Below, piece by piece: positions 35,661-45,134 of a DNA stretch of 64,000 nucleotides (the stretch's first letter is position 1; each line of letters begins with the position of its first letter). The stretch spans positions 2,356,001 to 2,420,000 of the forward strand of contig NZ_CP076853.1 in NCBI RefSeq assembly GCF_018987265.1. Direction: 5' to 3'. The position numbers and the translations under genes are program-made. This DNA is from Rhizobium sp. WYJ-E13 (lineage in GTDB: Bacteria > Pseudomonadota > Alphaproteobacteria > Rhizobiales > Rhizobiaceae). Below the pieces are notes generated by a model. That model did not search any database and had not been told where the DNA came from. It worked only from the letters and a program-made list of their open reading frames with translations.

Positions 35661-36719
35661 ATGGAATATCGTTTGCTCGGCCGGTCCGGCCTGAAAATTT
35701 CCACTGTAACCATGGGCACCATGACCTTCGGCGGCGTCGGCTGGGCAAAGACGGTCGGTGATCTCGGCGTGCAGGAGGCCCGCCGCATGGTCGATATCTG
35801 CCTCGATGCCGGCGTCAACCTGATCGATACGGCCAATGTCTATTCCAACGGCGAGTCCGAGCGTATCATCGGCGAAGTGCTCGGCGGCAAGCGCCCTGAT
35901 GGAGTGCTGCTTGCCACCAAGGCCCGCTTCGGCATGGGCGACGGGCCGAACGACCGCGGCCTGTCGCGTTACCATCTGATCCGCGAGTGCGAGGCAAGCC
36001 TGCAGCGCATGAAGACCGATGTCATCGACCTCTATCAGGTCCATGAATGGGACGGCCAGACGCCTCTCGAAGAGACGATGGAAGCGCTCGATACCCTCAT
36101 CAGACAGGGCAAGGTGCGTTATGTCGGCTGCTCGAACTATTCCGGCTGGCACATCATGAAGGCGCTCGGCATCGCCAACGAATACAAGTACCAGCGCTTC
36201 GTCAGCCAGCAGATCCACTATACGCTGGAAGCCCGCGACGCCGAATATGAGCTGCTGCCGATCTCCATCGACCAGGGCCTCGGCGTGCTCGTCTGGAGCC
36301 CGCTCGCCGGCGGTCTGCTCTCCGGCAAGCATCGCCGCGATGCCGCAGCCCCCGAGGGCACCCGCCAGTTCGCCGGCTGGACCGAACCGCCGATCCGAGA
36401 CGAGAACCGCCTCTGGAACATCGTAGAAACACTGGTGGCGATCGGTCAGGAACGTGGCGTTTCCGCAGCCCAGGTGGCGCTTGCCTGGCTGATCGGCCGC
36501 AAGGCGGTCACATCGGTCATCATCGGCGGTCGCACCGAAGCCCAGTTCAAGGACAATCTCGCCGCCGCCGAGCTGAAGCTTTCGGATGACGAGCGCAAGC
36601 GCCTCGATGATGTCAGCGTGCCGCCGGTCATCTACCCCTACTGGCACCAGCTCAACACCGCCAATGAGCGCCTGAGCGAAGCCGATATGGAACTCTTCGC
36701 ACCGCACCTGAAGAAGTAA
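35661..36719 (+). CDS. Aldo/keto reductase
   Basis: 352 residues, TIM-barrel AKR of the larger YajO/Tas type. The catalytic tetrad is visible: D in NLIDTANVYSNG (about D51) with Y56, K in LLATKARF (about K83) and H in LYQVHEWD (about H125). The NADP(H) site is in the C-terminal GRKAVTSVIIGGRTEAQFKDNL. AGGAGG precedes the ATG. It should reduce aldehydes or ketones with NADPH. It is a single gene, with a small palindrome upstream. Confidence 0.92.
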   Translation: MEYRLLGRSGLKISTVTMGTMTFGGVGWAKTVGDLGVQEARRMVDICLDAGVNLIDTANVYSNGESERIIGEVLGGKRPDGVLLATKARFGMGDGPNDRGLSRYHLIRECEASLQRMKTDVIDLYQVHEWDGQTPLEETMEALDTLIRQGKVRYVGCSNYSGWHIMKALGIANEYKYQRFVSQQIHYTLEARDAEYELLPISIDQGLGVLVWSPLAGGLLSGKHRRDAAAPEGTRQFAGWTEPPIRDENRLWNIVETLVAIGQERGVSAAQVALAWLIGRKAVTSVIIGGRTEAQFKDNLAAAELKLSDDERKRLDDVSVPPVIYPYWHQLNTANERLSEADMELFAPHLKK

Positions 36720-36813
36720 GCTCTCCAAAGCGTTGCATGGCGGAAGGTCAGCGTCACAAAGATGCATTTCCGCCATGCTATCGTGATATCTCGCCCCCAC
36801 CACGAGGTTCGCC

Positions 36814-37857
36814 ATGCTCCGGAATTACAAGGTGCTGAAGGGTACGGCTTCGGCGCTCGCCCTTGACGACGACAACGATCCCCATATCGAAATCCGCATC
36901 GAGGCCGGTGGCGTGAGCTATCGCATTGCCGTGAACGTGCGCTCGAAAGAATCGCCGCATGACTTGCTCTACGCCAATGTCATGGATTTCCAGCACGCGG
37001 AACTGACGGCCGCGCTCGCCGCCCTGCCGATGGGTCTCACGGATATCAGGGGCGACCGAAAGGATCTGGCGATCGACTATGCGCGCGGCGGCATGATCGA
37101 GCGCGAGGATATGAATGTCGCCCCGTTCCAGCTCGACGGACCGAAGAACGACCTGCGCGATTTCATTGAGCCGATCGTGCAGGAAGGCATCGCCGACAAG
37201 TCGATTCATTTCTATGCCTTCGGCGAAGCCTGGGGGCCGGAGAAGAACAAGCCGGATGAATATTTCGGTTTCGAGCCCGGCAACGGCATCCACGACATCC
37301 ATATGAACCAGGGTGACAGCGGCAGTTTCAGTGCAACCAGCGGCCCCAATCAGGACGGCGCGCTGCTGATCCACTTCTCGGACGAAGACCATTGGGCAGC
37401 AATCTTCCTCGGTTTCCAGTCGCAGAACTGGAACACCGACGCCGACACCGGCCGTCCCGTCGGCGACAACAGGGGCGGTCAGGGCCGCGGCGAAGGCACC
37501 CGCCGTCCGCAGCCGATCGTCGCCTCGTCGCTGCGCATCGTCGCTGCCATGATCAATCCGGTAAACCATCCCGACGGCACGGAGGATGAGACGGTGACGC
37601 TCGTCAACCGCTCTGACGTGATGGCATCGATCGAAGGCTGGTCTCTGGAAGATGGCGAAGGCCGCCGTCAGAAGCTCTCGGGTTCGCTTGCTCCAGGCGA
37701 ATTCCGCACCATAAAACTCGACCCGGAAGATGGCGGCCCGCAGCTCGCCAACAAGGGCGGCGACATCATCCTCACCAATGCCGACGGCGCGGTCGCCGAC
37801 CGTGTCGGCTACGGCAAGAGTGAAACCGCAAATGAAGGCTGGACGACGATCTTCTGA
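36814..37857 (+). CDS. DUF2278 (YukJ-like) protein fused to a lamin-tail domain
   Basis: 347 residues. The DUF2278 part (about 1-215) begins MLRNYKVLKGTASALALDDD and includes HFYAFGEAWGPE and GIHDIHMNQGDSG, where the His/Asp-rich NGIHDIHMNQG block is the family's hallmark. After a Gly/Arg linker a lamin-tail (LTD) beta-sandwich follows (about 245-345: IVAAMINPVNHPDGTEDETVTL, GWSLEDGEGRRQKLSGSLAPGEF, ADRVGYGKSETANEGWTTIF). No signal peptide, so probably cytoplasmic. Function is unknown; LTDs in bacteria often accompany nucleases or surface proteins. No operon partner is visible. Confidence 0.82.
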   Translation: MLRNYKVLKGTASALALDDDNDPHIEIRIEAGGVSYRIAVNVRSKESPHDLLYANVMDFQHAELTAALAALPMGLTDIRGDRKDLAIDYARGGMIEREDMNVAPFQLDGPKNDLRDFIEPIVQEGIADKSIHFYAFGEAWGPEKNKPDEYFGFEPGNGIHDIHMNQGDSGSFSATSGPNQDGALLIHFSDEDHWAAIFLGFQSQNWNTDADTGRPVGDNRGGQGRGEGTRRPQPIVASSLRIVAAMINPVNHPDGTEDETVTLVNRSDVMASIEGWSLEDGEGRRQKLSGSLAPGEFRTIKLDPEDGGPQLANKGGDIILTNADGAVADRVGYGKSETANEGWTTIF

Positions 37858-37880
37858 TCGCCGCCCATTCTTGAATTCTA

Positions 37881-39098
37881 TCAGCCGATCTCGCTGGCGA
37901 TCAGCTTGCCGAGACGGCTGATGCCCTCGTCAATCATCGTCTCAGTGGCGCAGGAGAAGCTGACACGGAACGTGTTGGCGCCCGAACCATCGGCAAAGAA
38001 GGCCTTGCCCGGAACGAAGGCAACCTTGGCGCTTTCGAGAGACTTGGCAAGCAACTCGGCACCGTCCATGCCCTTGGGCAGCGTGACCCAGATGAACATA
38101 CCGCCTTCCGGCTTCGTCCAACTCGTGCCCTCAGGCATATACTTTTCGAGGGCGGCCAGCATGCAATTGCGGCGATGGCTGTAAGCGGCCCTGATCTTGG
38201 CGACCTGCGCATCGAAACCGCGCTCGGCAACTTCCGAAATCGCCATCTGGTTGATGGTCGATGAATGCAGATCGGCCGCCTGCTTCATCAGCACCAGCTT
38301 GCGGATAACGGGCGCATTGGCAACGATGAAGCCGACGCGAAGGCCGGGCGCCAGTGTCTTGGAGAAGCTGCCGCAATAGATCGTGCGCGTATCATTGATA
38401 TGGCCCTTCACGGCGATCTCCAGCGCCAGGATGGGCGGGATTGGATCGCCATCGTAACGCAGGGACTGGTATGCAGCATCCTCGATGACGGCAATGTCGA
38501 GTTCATCGGCAAGCTTCAAGACCTTCTCGCGGCCGTCACGGTCGACGGTCTCGCCGGTCGGGTTGGAGAAATCGGCCGAAAGATAGGCGAACTTCACCTT
38601 GCCGCCCTTCTGAGCCGCAGCCTCGCGATAGGAGTCCGGCGTGCGGTTGCCGCCCGGCGTCAGTTGATCGTAGGAGGGCTCATAGGCATTGAAGGCCTGC
38701 AGCGCGCCGAGATAGGTCGGCCAGGTGACGAGCGCTGTATCGTTGGGCGAGAGGAAGAGCTTGCCGAGATAATCGAGGCCCTGCTGCGAACCGGAAACGA
38801 TGAAGACATTGTCGAGCCCGCAGGGAATGCCTAACTCCGCCATCTGCCCGACCAGCCATTCGCGCAGCGGCTTGTAGCCTTCGGAAACTGAATATTGCAG
38901 GGCGGAGTTCACGGCCGAACTGTCGAAAATATCCGCATAGGCCTGCTTGAACTCCTTGTCCGGAAACAGCGCCGGATCCGGAATGCCGCCGGCGAAGGAG
39001 ATGATGTCAGGCCGGTCGAGAAGTTTCAGAAGCTCGCGGATTTCCGAAGCGCGCATCCGTGACGAGCGCGTTGCAAACATTGCGTCCCAGTCCAGCAT
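37881..39098 (-). CDS. PLP-dependent aminotransferase, class I/II (2-aminoadipate/MocR-like type)
   Basis: 405 residues. The PLP lysine lies in YCGSFSKTLAPGLRVGFI (about K240), with NPTGETVDRDGREKVLKLADE and VIEDAAYQSLRYDG upstream of it. The N-terminus lacks the GntR domain of MocR regulators, so it is a stand-alone enzyme, close to the LysN/alpha-aminoadipate group that acts on several amino acids. Shine-Dalgarno GAGGAAA precedes the ATG at 39098. It is divergent from the ilvE-like gene, with a perfect palindrome in the gap. Confidence 0.9.
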   Translation of the reverse strand: MLDWDAMFATRSSRMRASEIRELLKLLDRPDIISFAGGIPDPALFPDKEFKQAYADIFDSSAVNSALQYSVSEGYKPLREWLVGQMAELGIPCGLDNVFIVSGSQQGLDYLGKLFLSPNDTALVTWPTYLGALQAFNAYEPSYDQLTPGGNRTPDSYREAAAQKGGKVKFAYLSADFSNPTGETVDRDGREKVLKLADELDIAVIEDAAYQSLRYDGDPIPPILALEIAVKGHINDTRTIYCGSFSKTLAPGLRVGFIVANAPVIRKLVLMKQAADLHSSTINQMAISEVAERGFDAQVAKIRAAYSHRRNCMLAALEKYMPEGTSWTKPEGGMFIWVTLPKGMDGAELLAKSLESAKVAFVPGKAFFADGSGANTFRVSFSCATETMIDEGISRLGKLIASEIG

Positions 39099-39413
39099 GG
39101 GGTTTCCTCGTATTTCTTATAATATCAGCAACTCAACACGCAGTGGAATTTATGTCAACAATACTGACCTATTTTCTTGTCACTGTGACAAGATTGAGCT
39201 CCTATGATTGGAAGCCTTGGGGTCGATTGGGCTGACATCAGAGATTTCATCCAACCGGACCGAATGACCTGCCTCGTTTCGTGAAGGTTCGCCACATCAA
39301 GCGATTGTTCCTCTGATCAAAAAGCCGAAACCGGCCGATTCAGACCTTTCCAAAACCGGCCCGGCGGCAGTAGTGTGCGCGCCATTATTCAATGGACTAT
39401 CAAGGTGCCAGCA
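39099..39413. promoter_or_regulatory. Divergent promoter region with a 17-bp palindrome CTTGTCACTGTGACAAG
   Basis: The 315-nt gap between two divergent aminotransferase genes holds the perfect palindrome CTTGTCAC-T-GTGACAAG at 39176-39192 and a nearby AT-rich segment. It is a good candidate operator for a dimeric regulator controlling one or both genes. The regulator is not encoded next to it. I saw no gene in the gap. Confidence 0.6.
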
Positions 39414-40511
39414 ATGACCGCGACGTCGACCTCTCCTGAAATCACTATCGAATTCCACAAATCTCCCGTGTCCGACGCCGACCGCATCAAGGCACTGGAA
39501 ACACCCGGCTTCGGGAAGATCTTCACCGATCACATGGTTTTGGCGCGGTGGACCGCAGACAAAGGCTGGCATGATGCAAAAGTTACAGCAAGGCGCCCGC
39601 TGGAGCTCGATCCAGCAAGTGCCGTCCTCCACTACGCCCAGGAAATCTTCGAAGGCATGAAGGCCTACAAGGCAGATGACGGCCGCATCCTGCTCTTTCG
39701 CCCGGAAGAGAACGCCCGCCGCTTCGCGCAGTCGGCAGCCCGCATGGCGATGCCTGCAGTGCCGGAAGAACTCTTCCTGAAGGCGGTCGAAGAACTGGTC
39801 CGGGTCGATAAGAACTGGATCCCCTCCGGCGACGCCAGCCTCTACCTTCGCCCCTTCATGTTCGCCAATGAGGCATTCCTCGGCGTTCGCCCGGCCCAGG
39901 AATATATCTTCTGCATCATCGCCTCCCCGGTCGGCGCCTATTTCAAGGGCGGCGCAAAGGCGGTCTCGCTCTGGGTCGAAACCACCTACACCCGCGCAGC
40001 CGCTGGCGGCACGGGTGCTGCAAAATGCGGCGGCAACTATGCAGCGAGCCTCGTCGCACAGGCCGAAGCCGCCAAGAAGGATTGCGACCAGGTCGTCTTC
40101 CTTGATGCAGCCGAACATCGCTGGGTCGAAGAACTCGGCGGCATGAACGTCTTCTTCGTCATGAATGATGGATCAGTGGTAACCCCGCCGCTCGGCGGCA
40201 CGATCCTGCCAGGCATCACCCGCGCCTCGGTCATCGTGCTCGCCAAGGAAAAGGGCTTGCGCGTCGAAGAGCGCCCCTATTCCTTCGACGAATGGCAGAC
40301 GGATGCAGCGAGCGGCAAGCTTGTCGAAGCCTTCGCCTGCGGCACGGCCGCAGTGCTGGCAGGCATCGGTCTCGTCCGCCACGCCGGTGGCGAGTTCAAG
40401 GTCGGCGACGGCCAGACCGGCAAGCTGACCACGGACCTGCGCCAGCAGCTCGTCAGCCTGCAGAAGGGCGTCACGAACGACGAGCGCGGCTGGACGCGCC
40501 GGGTTCTGTGA
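39414..40511 (+). CDS. ilvE: Branched-chain amino acid aminotransferase (class IV)
   Basis: 365 residues from ATG 39414; the upstream ATG at 39375 has no ribosome binding site and adds unconserved residues. Class IV features are: LHYAQEIFEGMKAYK (about 77-91), the PLP-binding lysine in the AAKCGGNYAASL region (about K216 by position) with GGTGAAK just before it, and EELGGMNVFFV. The enzyme makes valine, isoleucine and leucine from their 2-oxo acids with glutamate. ilvC lies 1.2 kb downstream on the other strand. It has its own terminator. Confidence 0.93.
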   Translation: MTATSTSPEITIEFHKSPVSDADRIKALETPGFGKIFTDHMVLARWTADKGWHDAKVTARRPLELDPASAVLHYAQEIFEGMKAYKADDGRILLFRPEENARRFAQSAARMAMPAVPEELFLKAVEELVRVDKNWIPSGDASLYLRPFMFANEAFLGVRPAQEYIFCIIASPVGAYFKGGAKAVSLWVETTYTRAAAGGTGAAKCGGNYAASLVAQAEAAKKDCDQVVFLDAAEHRWVEELGGMNVFFVMNDGSVVTPPLGGTILPGITRASVIVLAKEKGLRVEERPYSFDEWQTDAASGKLVEAFACGTAAVLAGIGLVRHAGGEFKVGDGQTGKLTTDLRQQLVSLQKGVTNDERGWTRRVL

Positions 40512-40551
40512 TCCGGATTTTGGGCACAGCGATAAGCCCATAACATCGAAG

Positions 40552-40577
40552 CCGGGCGTAATGCCCGGTTTTTTTGT
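40552..40577 (+). terminator. Rho-independent terminator of ilvE
   Basis: Perfect stem CCGGGC/GCCCGG with a 5-nt loop followed by seven T residues, 40 bp after the ilvE stop. Confidence 0.9.
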
Positions 40578-40648
40578 AACTAAGAGCCGGCTCGCCTTTG
40601 ACCGCCGCTAGCTAAGCTTCTACCCTCGATCGATAAAGGAAAGGCAAG

Positions 40649-40858
40649 ATGGCGACCGCAACCCTCTCCGCAAAGTTCCGGATCTCCATTCCGAAGGAAG
40701 TGTGCGAACAGCAGCACTGGTCTGCAGGCCAGGAACTCGTCTTCATCACAAAGGGCAAAAGCGTCCTTCTCCTCCCCGCCCCTGAACTCGCCGACCTTAA
40801 AGGTATGGCCCGAGGCGCCGACGCCGGCATTTACAGAGACAGGAAAGACCGGCTCTGA
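40649..40858 (+). CDS. AbrB/MazE-type antitoxin-like DNA-binding protein (69 aa)
   Basis: Begins ATATLSAKFRISIPKEVCEQ, the swapped-hairpin SpoVT/AbrB fold, with GQELVFITKGKSVLLLP completing it by about residue 45. The C-terminal DLKGMARGADAGIYRDRKDRL is the kind of tail that binds a VapC/PIN toxin in VapB antitoxins. AAAGGA precedes the ATG. However, no PIN-domain gene follows: the stop overlaps (TGATG) the start of a 33-codon frame and then a methyltransferase gene. It is probably a solitary or decayed antitoxin. Confidence 0.85.
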   Translation: MATATLSAKFRISIPKEVCEQQHWSAGQELVFITKGKSVLLLPAPELADLKGMARGADAGIYRDRKDRL

Positions 40859-40959
40859 TGCGAGAACCTCACGAACTCGGCATATCGATCCTTGACATTA
40901 TCGGAGCCAACCAGCTCCCGAAAAACGTCTTCAGTCAGACCAATAATCGCGATCGATAG
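40858..40959 (+). other. Short 33-codon ORF between the AbrB gene and the methyltransferase gene
   Basis: The ATG overlaps the AbrB stop (TGATG) and its stop ends 2 bp before the methyltransferase ATG at 40962, so the three frames could be translationally coupled. The peptide begins MREPHELGISILDIIGANQ and has no recognisable family. It could be a small coupled peptide, a remnant of a lost toxin gene, or a chance frame. Confidence 0.3.
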
Positions 40960-40961
40960 CC

Positions 40962-41549
40962 ATGATCCGAGACGACACGTCCGCCTTCTACAACGACAAC
41001 GCCGAGACCTACGCCACCCGCGATCGCAAGCCACCGACAACAAGGCTCGATGCCTTCCTCGCCGACCTCCCCGAACAGGCGCGCATCCTCGAACTCGGCT
41101 GCGGCGGCGGTCAGGACTGCGCCTACATGCTGTCCAAGGGCTTCGACGTCACGCCGACGGACGGCTCTGCCGAGCTTGCCCGGCAGGCCGAGAAGCTGAT
41201 TGATAGGACGGTGAAGGTCATGCGATTCGAGGAGCTTTCAGCCAGAGAGGAATTCGACGGCGTCTGGGCGGAGGCGAGCCTCCTGCATGTGCCTCGCGCC
41301 GATCTCCCGGTCATCCTCACTCTCATCCGCAACGCTTTGAAACACGGCGGCGTCTTCCATGCGAGCTTCAAGGCCGGCACGGCAGAAGGCCAAGATGATT
41401 TCGGACGCTATTACAACTACCCTTCAAGGGAATGGCTGCAGGAATTGCTTGTTGCCGGCGGCTGGAAGGATGTCTCGATCAGAGAAGCTGATGGCGGTGG
41501 TTACGACGGCAAGCCGACCCGCTGGCTGTACCTCGGCGCTCTCAAGTAA
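40962..41549 (+). CDS. Class I SAM-dependent methyltransferase
   Basis: 195 residues. SAM motif I ILELGCGGGQDCAYML (about 43-58), the acidic post-motif VTPTDGSAELA, VWAEASLLHVP and LKHGGVFHASFKAG are those of small Rossmann methyltransferases of the TehB/Methyltransf_25 type. The substrate is unknown. It starts 2 bp after the short ORF behind the AbrB gene and has little Shine-Dalgarno of its own, so it is likely translated from the same message. The intergenic repeat (copy 2) follows. Confidence 0.88.
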   Translation: MIRDDTSAFYNDNAETYATRDRKPPTTRLDAFLADLPEQARILELGCGGGQDCAYMLSKGFDVTPTDGSAELARQAEKLIDRTVKVMRFEELSAREEFDGVWAEASLLHVPRADLPVILTLIRNALKHGGVFHASFKAGTAEGQDDFGRYYNYPSREWLQELLVAGGWKDVSIREADGGGYDGKPTRWLYLGALK

Positions 41550-41597
41550 ATCCGGCGCGTGCTATTCCGCGCCCGGACTAGGCCGGTTAATTTCCCT

Positions 41598-41667
41598 CCG
41601 TCATGCTCGGGCTTGTCCCGAGCATCTGCTGCCGTTGCAGATATCAGGGACGAGCCCGAGCATGACG
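41598..41667. repeat. Rhizobial palindromic intergenic repeat, copy 2
   Basis: Starts CCGTCATGCTCGGG and ends GAGCATGACG; arms GCTCGGG-CTTGT-CCCGAGC. The left half is nearly identical to copy 1 at 14682-14767, but the centre is 16 bp shorter. It lies between the convergent methyltransferase and ilvC genes, the same kind of site as copy 1. Confidence 0.75.
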
Positions 41668-41695
41668 TGAACTGGAGAGCACATTACCAAATAAC

Positions 41696-41721
41696 AAGGC
41701 CGGAGCTTTCGCCCCGGCCTC
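41696..41721 (-). terminator. Rho-independent terminator of ilvC
   Basis: Minus strand: GGCCGGGGC-GAAA-GCTCCGGCC (one mismatch) followed by TTGTTATTT, 24 bp after the ilvC stop. Confidence 0.75.
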
Positions 41722-41744
41722 TCATGTTCAAAGTCTCAAGCCAC

Positions 41745-43477
<1,733 letters not shown>

Positions 43478-43496
43478 GGTTTCAACTCCCCAATTA

Positions 43497-43512
43497 CGTA
43501 CCGTACGGTACG
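43497..43512. promoter_or_regulatory. 16-bp palindromic operator CGTACCGTACGGTACG upstream of the TetR gene
   Basis: Perfect self-complementary sequence 20 bp before the GTG start of the TetR gene. It sits just downstream of TTGACG-N18-CATAAA (minus strand, about 43548-43519), so binding would block transcription. It is also close enough to the DUF4087 gene start (43652, divergent) to affect that gene. Confidence 0.7.
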
Positions 43513-43651
43513 GTTCGTAGCGTTTATGCGCCAGATCGCAGGCTCTCGTCAAGAACCGTCAGGAGATTTTTTCGTATCATATGAAACAGTGGAATTCGGC
43601 TGTTCGAAGGCAGACAAATCGCCGAGCATCGAAGCCCAAGGAGAATCGCCC

Positions 43652-44008
43652 GTGAAAACAATAGCCCTCACCGCCGCCCTGTCGCTTACCCTCGCTCTCC
43701 CGGCCTTTGCCGCCGAGACGCGCTGCGGCTGGATCCAGAACCCGACGCCTGCCAACTGGTGGCTGGACGATGCGGAAAACACCTGGACGATCATGACGCA
43801 GGGGAGCGATGACGAGCCCGAAGGCATGGACCTCATCCCCGACATTTCAGAGCACGACTATGTGCGCACCAACGGCAATTACGGCTATGGCTGCGCCTGC
43901 ATGAGTGTAGAGACCGATGGCAAGGAACGCATCACGCGCATCCTCTCCTTCCGCCAGCTGAAGCTCGCGAAATGCCGCAACGACAAGGCGCTGAAATTTC
44001 CGGGCTAA
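43652..44008 (+). CDS. DUF4087 exported protein
   Basis: 118 residues from a GTG at 43652, preceded by AAGGAGA. Signal peptide KTIALTAALSLTLALPAFAAE (cleavage about residue 20), then the DUF4087 block CGWIQNPTPANWWLDDAENTWTI and a C-terminal GYGCACMSVETD with two cysteines that may pair with others. Periplasmic, function unknown. It is divergent from the TetR gene and convergent with the AraC gene. Confidence 0.82.
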   Translation: MKTIALTAALSLTLALPAFAAETRCGWIQNPTPANWWLDDAENTWTIMTQGSDDEPEGMDLIPDISEHDYVRTNGNYGYGCACMSVETDGKERITRILSFRQLKLAKCRNDKALKFPG

Positions 44009-44026
44009 GCCTTGCTCGGCTACCCC

Positions 44027-44935
44027 TTATTCCGCTGCCACAGCATCCCGCGCGCCATCGACATCGCGTGCGGGCGATGCGCCATAGAGGCGGCTGTACT
44101 CGCGGCTGAACTGTGACGGGCTCTGGTAGCCGACCCGGTGGCCGGCAGTGCCGGCATCGAGCCGCTCCACCAGCATCAGCCGGCGCGCCTCGTGCAGGCG
44201 AAGCTGCTTCTGATACTGCATCGGCGTCATCGCCGTCACCGATTTGAAGTGATGATGGAAGGATGACGCGCTCATGTTGACGTGATCGGCGAGATCCTCG
44301 ATGCGCAGCGGCCGGGCGAAATTCTCCTTCAACCAGGCAACGGCGCGTGCGATCCGGTTGCTGTGGCTGTCAGCCGTCGCGATATTGATCAGCCGTTCAC
44401 CATCGGGGCCGGTCAGGATCCGGTAAAGGATTTCCTGCTCGATCAGCGGCGCCATGGCCGGAATGTCGTCTGGACGATCGAGCAAGCGCAGCAGGCGCAC
44501 GGCAGCATCCAGAAGCTCCGGCGGCGCGACGTTGACCGTCATGCCACGCTGCCCGTCCGTATGGGAGGCCGGGCGCGGAATATCGATGCGGCTCAAGAGT
44601 TCCAGCAGCTTTTCGGAATCGATCGCCAGCCCGAGACAGAGATGCGGCACCTCGGGGCTGGCCTCGGCGATGCGCCAGGCAACCGGCAGATCGAGTGAGG
44701 TCAGCAAATAATCCCCGGTTCCGTAACTGATGAATTCATCGCCGAGGCGCAGGCTCTTGGCGCCCTGCAGCACAAAGGCAAAACAGGGTTTGTAGCTGCT
44801 GTGCAGCGGATCGCTCGGGTTCGAGCGGCGGCTGATGTGAAGATTGCCGATCGATGTGCGAAACTCACCATCATCAGGTGCAAACCGCATCGCGATATCG
44901 ACGATTTCCCGATAGGGATTGAAGGGCAATGTCAT
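44027..44935 (-). CDS. AraC-family regulator with AraC_N domain
   Basis: 302 residues. The N-terminal AraC_N domain (about 20-175: SYKPCFAFVLQGAKSLRLGDEFISY, YLLTSLDLPV) is followed by two HTHs (about 190-290: PLRIEDLADHVNMSASSFHHHFKSVTAMTPMQYQKQLRL, RVGYQSPSQFSREYSRLYG). Regulators of this type usually control a divergent alcohol dehydrogenase or aldo/keto reductase gene; here the zinc alcohol dehydrogenase gene is divergent, with 200 bp between starts that contain a palindrome. Aldehydes or similar electrophiles would be the expected signal, as for YqhC. Confidence 0.9.
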   Translation of the reverse strand: MTLPFNPYREIVDIAMRFAPDDGEFRTSIGNLHISRRSNPSDPLHSSYKPCFAFVLQGAKSLRLGDEFISYGTGDYLLTSLDLPVAWRIAEASPEVPHLCLGLAIDSEKLLELLSRIDIPRPASHTDGQRGMTVNVAPPELLDAAVRLLRLLDRPDDIPAMAPLIEQEILYRILTGPDGERLINIATADSHSNRIARAVAWLKENFARPLRIEDLADHVNMSASSFHHHFKSVTAMTPMQYQKQLRLHEARRLMLVERLDAGTAGHRVGYQSPSQFSREYSRLYGASPARDVDGARDAVAAE

Positions 44936-45019
44936 GCGGCAACTCTTTCTGTCTCGCGCCTGCGATCTGATCCCAATTTAAGACTGCTTTTCCATTTCGC
45001 AAACAGGTGGCCGGCTCAC

Positions 45020-45039
45020 TTTTGCAGGATCGTGCAAAA
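45020..45039. promoter_or_regulatory. Candidate AraC-regulator operator TTTTGCA-N6-TGCAAAA
   Basis: Inverted repeat TTTTGCA (45020-45026) and TGCAAAA (45033-45039) around GGATCG, midway between the divergent AraC and alcohol dehydrogenase genes. AGGATCGTGCAA-type sequences are commonly seen at targets of related AraC regulators. Confidence 0.55.
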
Positions 45040-45134
45040 AGCTGAGAGTATCGCTCTAACGCTGCGGCAAGGTTCCGCGCAATAGTTCAGCCACCCCTCT
45101 CACCCCACCCTCCACATCGGAAAGGAAGGCACCC

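Noticed and set aside
40831..41043. A toxin (PIN-domain) gene as partner of the AbrB-type antitoxin, including the opposite-strand 70-codon frame.
   Set aside because: Neither strand encodes the acidic PIN motifs; the forward frame stops after 33 codons and the reverse one is an antisense frame.
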